Below are positions 1 through 6,525 of a stretch of 8,550 nucleotides of DNA, piece by piece. Where the stretch lies: NCBI GenBank assembly GCA_009928265.1, contig RFPR01000085.1, forward strand, positions 1 to 8,550, written 5' to 3'. Position 1 is the first letter of the stretch. Each line of letters opens with the position of its first letter. Below the pieces are notes generated by a model. That model was given only the letters and a program-made list of their open reading frames with translations. It had not been told where the DNA came from and searched no databases. The DNA comes from Pseudomonadota bacterium (lineage in GTDB: Bacteria; Verrucomicrobiota; Verrucomicrobiia; Chthoniobacterales; UBA6821). A program made the position numbers and the translations under genes.

Positions 1-516
1 CTCACGAGTGCGCCAGCTTTTAGTCGCGGAGAGATCATCCCCCGCCTGCTCTCCTGCGACTCCCTTGAGGAGGCGGAGAGAAGCCTGCTTAGCCTTCCGC
101 TCGCAAGGCTCAATCCTTTCCGTCTCATTCTGCTCGGATCACGGGACGACATCATCCGCGAATACCGATCCGATGGCACGGGTGCCGAGCGGGTGGAGCA
201 TCCTTGGTCTTCCAGACACTGGTTCTCGTCCGGCCACGACGAGGCCTCGGCTTCCAGGATTCGTGGAGATGTCTGTCGTCGTGCCGCCAAGGCAAGCGAC
301 GCGGGGACACTCTCTTGGCTGGAACGTCTTCACGCTTCGCATGATCCGGAAGCCGGAGCCGATTCGGTCTGCGTGCATCGTGATGATGCCGCGACGGTGA
401 GCTTCACAATCCTTGAGGTCTCGGGTGTGTCCGCCTCAATGAGCTATCACGGTAGTTCACCCTGCGAATCCATCAGCAGGAACCCGCATCGATCCCATCT
501 CACATTCTTCTCCTAA
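1..516 (+). CDS. NRDE/TANGO2-family protein, C-terminal part (5' end outside window)
   Basis: Frame 1 is open from the first base to a TAA at 514-516, giving 171 residues without an initiator, so the gene starts to the left of the window. The C-terminal half has the pattern I associate with bacterial NRDE (TANGO2-like) proteins: WFSSGHDE at about residues 76-83, WLERLHASHDPEAGADSVC at about 106-124, then VHRDDAATVSF and a final short strand ending in SSPCE. These proteins are usually about 250 residues, so roughly the last two thirds are present. The family's biochemical role is poorly defined; eukaryotic TANGO2 has been linked to heme and lipid handling, which does not fix a function here. 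The reading frame is well supported by its length and composition. The family call rests on motif memory rather than a search. A different uncharacterised family remains possible. Confidence 0.7.
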   Translation, partial: LTSAPAFSRGEIIPRLLSCDSLEEAERSLLSLPLARLNPFRLILLGSRDDIIREYRSDGTGAERVEHPWSSRHWFSSGHDEASASRIRGDVCRRAAKASDAGTLSWLERLHASHDPEAGADSVCVHRDDAATVSFTILEVSGVSASMSYHGSSPCESISRNPHRSHLTFFS

Positions 517-593
517 GTTGCAGCCAGAAAGCCTACCACCTCTGGGATGAGCGGGCTTGGGAGACAGAGTAGTGGGCACGGGGTGGCGAATTG

Positions 594-610
594 ATAAAAT
601 GAGATTTTAT
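594..610. promoter_or_regulatory. AT-rich perfect inverted repeat upstream of the monooxygenase gene
   Basis: ATAAAAT (594-600) and ATTTTAT (604-610) are perfect reverse complements around a 3-base centre, GAG. The site lies in the only sizeable non-coding gap of the window. It could be a regulator-binding site, or part of a promoter: TAAAAT at 595-600 matches a sigma-70 -10 box in five of six positions. No convincing -35 box sits 16-18 bases upstream of it. The site is not a good intrinsic terminator, because the stem is AT-only and the loop is too short. Confidence 0.3.
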
Positions 611-617
611 GGCAGGG

Positions 618-627
618 TAAGCGCTTA
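618..627. promoter_or_regulatory. Candidate LacI/GalR-family operator core
   Basis: TAAGCGCTTA is a perfect 10-base palindrome that contains AAGCGCTT. This matches the AANCGNTT core shared by many LacI/GalR-family operators, with the central CpG. The flanking bases do not extend the symmetry: G at 617 faces A at 628. The site lies 75 bases before the preferred start of the monooxygenase gene. If TAAAAT at 595-600 is the -10 box, it would fall just downstream of the transcription start, a usual position for a repressor site. No LacI-type regulator is encoded in the window, so the binding protein is unknown. Confidence 0.35.
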
Positions 628-685
628 AGTTTCACGCCCTACGCCTGCTTCATGTGACCCCGAATTCTTCATCCGATTGTTCCGT

Positions 686-691
686 AGAGGG
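686..691 (+). promoter_or_regulatory. Ribosome binding site supporting the start at 702
   Basis: AGAGGG lies 10 bases before an in-frame GTG at 702. The alternative GTG at 654 has no purine-rich Shine-Dalgarno-like stretch close upstream (the sequence there is CCTACGCCTGCTTCAT). Starting at 702 also leaves a normal signal peptide at the N-terminus instead of a 16-residue polar extension before it. This site therefore decides the start chosen for the monooxygenase fusion. Confidence 0.45.
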
Positions 692-701
692 CGTACATGA
701 G

Positions 702-2876
702 GTGAAGCCCCCAGGACTTCTCTGGAAGCTGATCCGCATCGTAATGATTGCGGTCGTCATGATTCTGCGGTCGCAGGGGGTTGCTTTTGCGCAAAACCAA
801 CCGATTCAGGAGGGTGAGGGGGCTCCGAATGCACAGCAGAGTAATCTCCCTCCACTTCCGGAAGCTCCAATCGCCACCGGGGATCTTACGCTTACTGACT
901 CTTCGGGCGCTGTCAGGTCGCTGTCGGAATCCACCGGGTCGTCCGCCACGGTCATTGTGTTCCTGTATGCCACCTGCCCCATGTGCCAGAGGGCAGCGCC
1001 GGTCTTGGAGAAACTCTGGAAGGATGAGCAATCTCACGGAGTAAAAGTGCTGGGAGTTTTCACCGATGGCACTCCGATTGCCGACTTGGAAAAATTCAAA
1101 AAGGATTACAGCGTCTCTTTCCCGTTGTTTGTGGATAACGGGGGCAAGGTGGCCTCCGCACTCTCCGCCACGGCGACTCCGGAGGCTTTCGTTTTAGACC
1201 GGAATGCGAAAGTCCGTTACATGGGCCGCATTAACGACATGTATCAGGTCCGCGGCGTACAAAGCCAAACGCCCGTGAGGGAGGATTTGAGCGAGGCGCT
1301 GCGTGATGTCGTGTCGGGATCGATAGTGCGACTTCCACGCACGCTCCCTGTCGGATGCGCAATCGTGCGTCAGGATCTGCTGCCGGCCGCAACTCCCGCC
1401 TCCCAGGAATCAATGATTACCTACCACAAGGATGTGGCCCCGATTTTACGCAACCACTGCATGATGTGCCACAGCGAGGGGAATGCGGGGCCGTTTACCC
1501 TCACCGGCTACGATGATGCCGCGGACTGGATGAAAACGGGCCTCCGGGAGATCAAGGCCGGCCGGATGCCGCCCGCCCAAGTGGAGAGTGATCTTAAGAT
1601 CCGCAATGCGAACAGGCTCAGCGCTGCGGAAGTCGAGACGCTCGAGTCGTGGATCAAGTCAGGGAAACCGGAGGGCGACGAAAACTCAGCTACTCCGTTG
1701 GCTCCCTTACCGGATTATTCGAAGTTCCAGGAAGACCTCGGTCCACCCGATATCATTATCCAGCAGGGAGAGCCGTTCCACCTAGGCCCGATGGGGAGTG
1801 ATATTTACCGCCATCTTGTTTTTCCGCTGAATAACAGTGCGGACTTGCGTGTAAGGGCTATTCAGTTGCTTCCCTCCAACCGGACCATCGTGCATCACGC
1901 ACTCATCGGTTATCTGCCTCATGCCGAGGCGCTGCAAGCCCTGCATGACTACAGTGGCCCTGGCCCAACTTTCACCAAGGGTGATCAAGGTCCCGGATTC
2001 TGGGCCCGCCATGGAGCAGGATTCCGTATTCCCCCACCCAGGCCCGACGGCATGCCGTTGATCAGTTTTCTCAGTGCCTACGTCCCCGGCACTGGCGCCT
2101 ACGCAGCTCCTGCGGATAGCGACTATATCATTCCCGCAGGAAGCGATCTCATTGCCCAGATGCACTACCATCGCACCGGAATCCGAGCTGAGGATTCCAC
2201 TCGGATGGGGCTCTGGCTGCGTAAGGACGGAACGATCCCCATGAAACAGGAGAGCATCCGTTTTCTACACGGGGACTTTGTGGTCATTCCCGCCGGGATC
2301 AAGAACATGAAGGTCAGCGCGGAGTGGACGATTCCCCAGGATTGCACGATTGTCGGCGTCGGTCCCCATGCACATCTGTTGGCCCAGTCCATGGAGGCGA
2401 CGGCCACCCTGCCTGATCAAAGCCAATTCACTATCGTGAAGATCCCGCATTGGCAGTATGAATGGCAACAGCCTTACTTTTTCAAAGAGCCCCGTTTTCT
2501 TCCCAAAGGAACCAAAGTCAGGTTTTCCGCCATCTACGACAACAGCGCGGCCAATCCGAAAAACCCATTCAGCCCTCCCCGCCCCGTCTTTCTGGGAGAA
2601 TCAACCACGGACGAAATGTTGCTTCCATGGCTACTTCTCTCCTCGGACAAGGTGATCGATCCGAAGGGAAACAGTGGGTTTCCGGAATTCGGCGCTTCGG
2701 TGCTCCGAGCGAATTTTTTGAAGGATTTGTACAACGATCACCTGCCCTTTGAGGTGCAAGGCGACGGGACCGTTCTCCGTACGGGGGCAAGCACCGAGGG
2801 TGGAAAATATTACCGTTTGAAGAAACCCCTCGACCCCGCCCTGCCTCCCTCAGCCTACGAAGACCAACTGCCATGA
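702..2876 (+). CDS. Exported thioredoxin-like / cytochrome c / copper type II (PHM-like) monooxygenase fusion
   Basis: Predicted secreted redox enzyme of 724 residues. Residues 1-30 form a signal peptide with a hydrophobic core at about 10-22 and likely cleavage after AFA. Residues about 50-210 are a redoxin/thioredoxin-like domain with the dithiol motif CPMC at 92-95. A cytochrome c motif, CMMCH, is at 253-257, with MPP at 289-291 offering the likely axial Met. Residues about 345-660 resemble the two domains of peptidylglycine alpha-hydroxylating and dopamine beta-monooxygenases. HH at 398-399 and H488 (in AQMHYH) would form CuH; H556 and H558 (in PHAH) with M639 (in TTDEM) would form CuM. 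So all six copper ligands appear kept. The natural substrate is unknown; covalent heme attachment and copper loading imply a periplasmic or outer location. An in-frame GTG at 654 would add 16 residues, but lacks a ribosome binding site. The stop overlaps the following transporter gene as ATGA, so the two are co-translated. The domain calls are confident. The activity, and electron flow between the domains, are inferred. Confidence 0.88.
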   Translation: MKPPGLLWKLIRIVMIAVVMILRSQGVAFAQNQPIQEGEGAPNAQQSNLPPLPEAPIATGDLTLTDSSGAVRSLSESTGSSATVIVFLYATCPMCQRAAPVLEKLWKDEQSHGVKVLGVFTDGTPIADLEKFKKDYSVSFPLFVDNGGKVASALSATATPEAFVLDRNAKVRYMGRINDMYQVRGVQSQTPVREDLSEALRDVVSGSIVRLPRTLPVGCAIVRQDLLPAATPASQESMITYHKDVAPILRNHCMMCHSEGNAGPFTLTGYDDAADWMKTGLREIKAGRMPPAQVESDLKIRNANRLSAAEVETLESWIKSGKPEGDENSATPLAPLPDYSKFQEDLGPPDIIIQQGEPFHLGPMGSDIYRHLVFPLNNSADLRVRAIQLLPSNRTIVHHALIGYLPHAEALQALHDYSGPGPTFTKGDQGPGFWARHGAGFRIPPPRPDGMPLISFLSAYVPGTGAYAAPADSDYIIPAGSDLIAQMHYHRTGIRAEDSTRMGLWLRKDGTIPMKQESIRFLHGDFVVIPAGIKNMKVSAEWTIPQDCTIVGVGPHAHLLAQSMEATATLPDQSQFTIVKIPHWQYEWQQPYFFKEPRFLPKGTKVRFSAIYDNSAANPKNPFSPPRPVFLGESTTDEMLLPWLLLSSDKVIDPKGNSGFPEFGASVLRANFLKDLYNDHLPFEVQGDGTVLRTGASTEGGKYYRLKKPLDPALPPSAYEDQLP

Positions 2877-4819
2877 CAGCACCCCTGCCATCGACCCCTT
2901 CCTCCTCAGCCGCCGGAAGCCTCTCTCTCAAGGTTGAGGGGCTTGCAGTCTCTGCCGGTAATTCCGGTCACGAGTTGCTGAAAGATATCTCGCTTTCCGT
3001 GAAGCCCGGCGAGTTTGTCTGCGTTCTCGGCCCGAGTGGGGCCGGAAAGACCACCCTGGTGCGCACACTACTGGGGCAGGTAACCCCGAGCAGTGGTGAA
3101 ATCCGCTTCGGATCGCTTCGGGTAAGCGGAGATTCCGAGCTTCTCAACGGACTCATCGGTTACGTACCCCAGAAGGAAATTGTTCATGATGAACTCCCGG
3201 TAGGGAGGGCCCTGAAGTATGCAGCCAAACTACGACTGCCTCCCTCCTTGAGCCAGCAGGAGATCGCGGAGCGCATCCACGGAATCGAGAAAGATGTAGG
3301 GATTGCCCACCTTCATGAGACGCCGGTCGGAAATCTCTCCGGAGGCGAGTCGAAGCGGGTCAGCCTCGCCGTGGAACTGCTCTCCTTTCCGCGCATCCTG
3401 ATCGTCGATGAGGCAACCAGTAGTCTTGATCCGGCCAGTGATGCCCGGATCATGCACCTCCTTGCCGAGTATGCGAAAAAATACTCCATCACGCTCCTTT
3501 GCATCACGCACCACCTTGAAAATGCCAAGCTTGCAGACCGCCTGCTCATTCTTGCCTCCGGACATTTGGTCTGGTCTGGCGGCGTGAAGGAAGCGCTGGA
3601 TCACTTCGGGGTGCATCGGCTCTCGCAGATCTACCTCCTGCTCGAGGATCAGCCTATCGAACAATGGGTCGGCCTGCACAGGGCTGTTCATCCTCGGGAA
3701 AGTGCCGCTGCCGCGAACGACGAAACTCCAGGCGAAGCAGAATCACTCCAGCCTGCCGTGCGATCCGGGTGGCTTCGGCAGTTCAGTGCTCTACTGCAGC
3801 GGGGGCTGGAGGTCCTCTTCCGCGACAGGCGCTCGCTGGCGTTTCTAATCGGTGTTCCCTTGCTCATGGTGGCCTTTGCCTACGTTGGGTTTGCCAAAGA
3901 GCACTTTGGACAGAAAGCGATCATCTCGAGGCCGCTGAAACCGAATGAAATTCAGTTGGTCGGACAGCTTTGGGGGCAGACATTACGGGCTCTCGCTTTG
4001 TCCGAAAGCGATGAATCGGAAGACATCACTGTTCCCGCCCAAATCCGTGTCTTTTTGGACAAGGAGCCCGGCTTGCAGGAGCGACTCCGATCGCCGGAAA
4101 CGGCGCAACTTGTGAAGAGAGCTCTCGCAGGCGGAATTCCCGTTGTTCCGGAGAAGGAAATCACCGATCCGTGGCCGACGTGGCAATTTCGTTTCACGGT
4201 CCTGTTCGGAATGCTCATCCTTGGGTTTCTGGCAGGACTCACGGAAATCGTGAAGGAGCGCCCAATTCTCGAAAGGGAGTCGGCTAACGGTGTCAGAACC
4301 AGTGCCTACATCGCCTCGAAATTTGTCCTCTTGGGGGTGGTTCTGGCCATCCAGATCGTTCCCTCGGTCTGCCTGCTTCAGGGGCTTTTCCGACTCGCTG
4401 CTGCAGGGTCGCATTTGGGCGCCCTTGAGCCTTTTCTTCTTGTGGGATGGCTTTCCGCGATGGTCTGTGCAGGTATTGGCCTTGCCATTTCAGGTCTTGT
4501 GAAGACTCGCGAGCAGGCACTGCTGACTCTACCGCTGCTTCTTCTCCCCCAACTGGTTCTTTGCAGCATGTTGATCAGATTGACCGGAGGGGCGCTGACA
4601 ACAGTTGCAAAACTCTGTGTTCCCGCCTTTTGGGCCTTTAGGGGAACCATTGACTACGTCACCTTGAACTTCCCTTTCCCCCTCTACGAGATCGGCGAGC
4701 ATTTCACGACAAGCCAAGCCCTCGCCGCACTCTCCCTTCAATTGGCTGCAACCATGATGATTGCTTATCTGGCCCTTTCATTGAGTTTACACAGGAACTT
4801 TCTCAGAAAAGCGGAATGA
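2873..4819 (+). CDS. ABCG-like half-transporter: ATP-binding domain fused to ABC-2 type permease
   Basis: The protein has 648 residues, with the ATPase first and the membrane domain second, as in ABCG half-transporters; it should act as a dimer in the inner membrane. ATPase motifs: Walker A GPSGAGKTT at 53-61, Q-loop Gln100, signature LSGGES at 155-160 followed by KR, Walker B ILIVDE at 175-180, D-loop SSLD at 183-186 and H-loop His213. A charged linker runs over about 265-300. A first membrane helix lies at about 321-340, then about 95 mostly polar residues that should be extracytoplasmic. Further hydrophobic segments follow at about 438-456, 478-505, 520-543, 548-569 and 616-640. KERPILERESANG at 461-473 is the typical ABCG/ABC-2 re-entrant or coupling segment. 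The start codon is inside the ATGA overlap with the upstream monooxygenase gene, and its own ribosome binding site is weak, so translational coupling is likely. Substrate and direction are not shown by the sequence. Export is expected from the family, for example of a lipid, a small molecule or a product of the neighbouring enzyme. Confidence 0.88.
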   Translation: MTAPLPSTPSSSAAGSLSLKVEGLAVSAGNSGHELLKDISLSVKPGEFVCVLGPSGAGKTTLVRTLLGQVTPSSGEIRFGSLRVSGDSELLNGLIGYVPQKEIVHDELPVGRALKYAAKLRLPPSLSQQEIAERIHGIEKDVGIAHLHETPVGNLSGGESKRVSLAVELLSFPRILIVDEATSSLDPASDARIMHLLAEYAKKYSITLLCITHHLENAKLADRLLILASGHLVWSGGVKEALDHFGVHRLSQIYLLLEDQPIEQWVGLHRAVHPRESAAAANDETPGEAESLQPAVRSGWLRQFSALLQRGLEVLFRDRRSLAFLIGVPLLMVAFAYVGFAKEHFGQKAIISRPLKPNEIQLVGQLWGQTLRALALSESDESEDITVPAQIRVFLDKEPGLQERLRSPETAQLVKRALAGGIPVVPEKEITDPWPTWQFRFTVLFGMLILGFLAGLTEIVKERPILERESANGVRTSAYIASKFVLLGVVLAIQIVPSVCLLQGLFRLAAAGSHLGALEPFLLVGWLSAMVCAGIGLAISGLVKTREQALLTLPLLLLPQLVLCSMLIRLTGGALTTVAKLCVPAFWAFRGTIDYVTLNFPFPLYEIGEHFTTSQALAALSLQLAATMMIAYLALSLSLHRNFLRKAE

Positions 4820-4855
4820 GACTTTCGCCATGGACGAGACGAAATCCAGCGAGGC

Positions 4856-6475
4856 TCATGCCTCCTGCAGAAGCTTTCTGGGTCCGTTGAGCAAGGTGCC
4901 GATCCATGTGTAGCGGACGAGCCATCGGTAAGAAGCCAGCAGCAGGAAGATAACGACGAGCATCACCGTGAGGAACTTGAGCGAGGGTGGCCATGTAAGA
5001 CGCGAGACCGCGATCTGGGCGGCCAGGACCAGCGGAAGATGGGCGAGGTACATCCAGTAGGTTGAGTCGGAGAACCAACGCGCGCGGTAGCCGAGATGGC
5101 TGCAGTAGCGGGCGAAGAGCCCCATGATGCCCATCGTAACGGCCCAGGCATAAGTACACTGTACGAGTGATCCGGCCGCGCGGTCACCGATCAGCACAAA
5201 TGAAAGAGGCAACAGGATCAGCAGCCCCACCGGAAGAATGATCTGCCAACCTTGTCCCATCCGGGTCTCCATACCGTCACGCGAAAACACTGCGGCTCCG
5301 AACCAGAAGAAGAGTCCGTAGTAGAGTAGCAGATGGGGTGGAGGAATCGGCCCCAGCCAGAGATCCGGTCCGAACGCGGTCCCCATGAAGGCCTGCGGGA
5401 TCAGGGTAAGAGGGGGAATCCACCAGAGGAACTTTCCCGAGGGGGGCAGTCCCATCCGGATAGCGAGAGAGAGTCCCGCAACGAGCCAGAGTAGGAGCCA
5501 TAGAAACCAAAGGTGATCGAGCAACTCTTGGTCAAAGAGATGGAGGGAATGTCCTTTCACTCTGATCAGGAAATCGTTGGAAACAAGAAAGTCGCGGTAG
5601 TGCGCGGAGAGCCTGTCGAACCACGAGGAAAAGGACAGGGAGCTCTCGGGTGGGGTAAGGACCACGAGGGTTTCATGAATGTTGCGGCGGAGTTCCGGTT
5701 CCGCAGGAAGTTTCAGCCCGAGTTTGGCCGCGGGGTCTCTCTTCCATTGCAGCATCATGGCGCAGAGTCCAAGGGGGGTTGATCCTGCCTTATCTCTTAC
5801 GGAGGGATCCGAGCCGTGTTGGAGAAGCAGACGGACTGTGCTGGGATGGCAGAACAAAGCAGCGTGATGGAGAGGGGTGTTTCCATCCGCATCCTTCCAT
5901 ATGAGATCCGCTCCGCGCTCTAGCAGAAGGGTGACCGCGCGATCGTTTCCCGCCAGCGAGGCCCAACAGAGCGGACTTAGCCCGTAAGCTGGATCGGCCT
6001 CATTGACCGATGTCCCCATGTCGAGTTGATGGATTACGGCAGACTGATCACCCGAGAGGATTGCATGCACAAGGGGGCTTCGATTGGCGGGATCGGGAGC
6101 ATCCAGCATCCGGGCCTCTCGTTTGAGGAGGTTGTCCACGGGGACAATCATGAGAAGAGCTAGCAGCAGCGGAATGAAGATCCTCTGCACCCGCTGACGG
6201 ATCATTCCGCCAAGGCCGTGACGTTGGAGGATGAACATTGTGAAGAATCCGCTGATTAGGAAAAAAAGCGGCATCCGGAACATGTGGATCGCCGCAAAGG
6301 GAATGAAGAACAAGCCGTCCTGACGGGTATCCTGAACAGGCCACGGGGTCGGAATGAAACTCAGCATGGCATGCCAGACGATGCCGAGGATCATTGCCAC
6401 GCCGCGCAGGGCATCGAGGTCAGTTCGCCTGGAGGGGGTGCCACCCAAGATCGGCTTGTTCGAGAAATCGTTCAT
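4856..6475 (-). CDS. Membrane acyltransferase (AT3/OpgC-like) with internal ankyrin repeats
   Basis: Predicted 539-residue inner-membrane acyltransferase 3 family protein, which would transfer acyl or succinyl groups to an extracytoplasmic glycan or lipid. The start of the fold is clear: RRTDLDALRG at 16-25, then IVWHAML with the conserved His35 in helix 1, PWPVQD, HMFRMPLFFLISGFF at 64-78, and the basic RQRVQR stretch at 94-99 before helix 3 (about 98-115). HLWFLWLLLWLVAG at 321-334 resumes the OpgC/MdoC-like pattern, and several more membrane segments run to about residue 516. Between helices 3 and 4 lies a foreign module: ankyrin repeats at about 130-160, 161-196 and 197-230 (the last with GNTPLHHAAL and VRLLLQHGSDP), plus a partial repeat from GSTPL at 231. 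By topology counting this module should face the periplasm. It is the last gene after the three-gene exporter, 50 bases beyond the fusion-protein stop. The stop is 36 bases from the convergent transporter gene. The start ATG has only a weak AGG-type ribosome binding site. Acceptor and acyl donor are unknown. Confidence 0.87.
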   Translation of the reverse strand: MNDFSNKPILGGTPSRRTDLDALRGVAMILGIVWHAMLSFIPTPWPVQDTRQDGLFFIPFAAIHMFRMPLFFLISGFFTMFILQRHGLGGMIRQRVQRIFIPLLLALLMIVPVDNLLKREARMLDAPDPANRSPLVHAILSGDQSAVIHQLDMGTSVNEADPAYGLSPLCWASLAGNDRAVTLLLERGADLIWKDADGNTPLHHAALFCHPSTVRLLLQHGSDPSVRDKAGSTPLGLCAMMLQWKRDPAAKLGLKLPAEPELRRNIHETLVVLTPPESSLSFSSWFDRLSAHYRDFLVSNDFLIRVKGHSLHLFDQELLDHLWFLWLLLWLVAGLSLAIRMGLPPSGKFLWWIPPLTLIPQAFMGTAFGPDLWLGPIPPPHLLLYYGLFFWFGAAVFSRDGMETRMGQGWQIILPVGLLILLPLSFVLIGDRAAGSLVQCTYAWAVTMGIMGLFARYCSHLGYRARWFSDSTYWMYLAHLPLVLAAQIAVSRLTWPPSLKFLTVMLVVIFLLLASYRWLVRYTWIGTLLNGPRKLLQEA

Positions 6476-6525
6476 GCAACCTGAACCATCCTTGGGGGGA
6501 AGCGGAGAAGGATCTGTGCCCGAAT

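Noticed and set aside
139..378. Minus-strand frame of 79 codons in the NRDE-like gene
   Set aside because: Antisense shadow with no motif and no partner gene on that strand nearby.
8..400. Plus-strand frame of 130 codons near the left edge
   Set aside because: It overlaps, in another frame, the NRDE-like reading frame, which is open from base 1 and carries family motifs; this frame shows no recognisable features.
529..558. Possible terminator hairpin after the NRDE-like gene (AAGCC pairing with GGCTT)
   Set aside because: Only five base pairs around a loop of about 20 bases, with no T-tract after it.
4851..4864. GAGGC-TCAT-GCCTC hairpin between the convergent operons, overlapping the acyltransferase stop codon
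   Set aside because: The stem has only five pairs and no T-tract follows on either strand, so it does not meet the pattern of an intrinsic bidirectional terminator.
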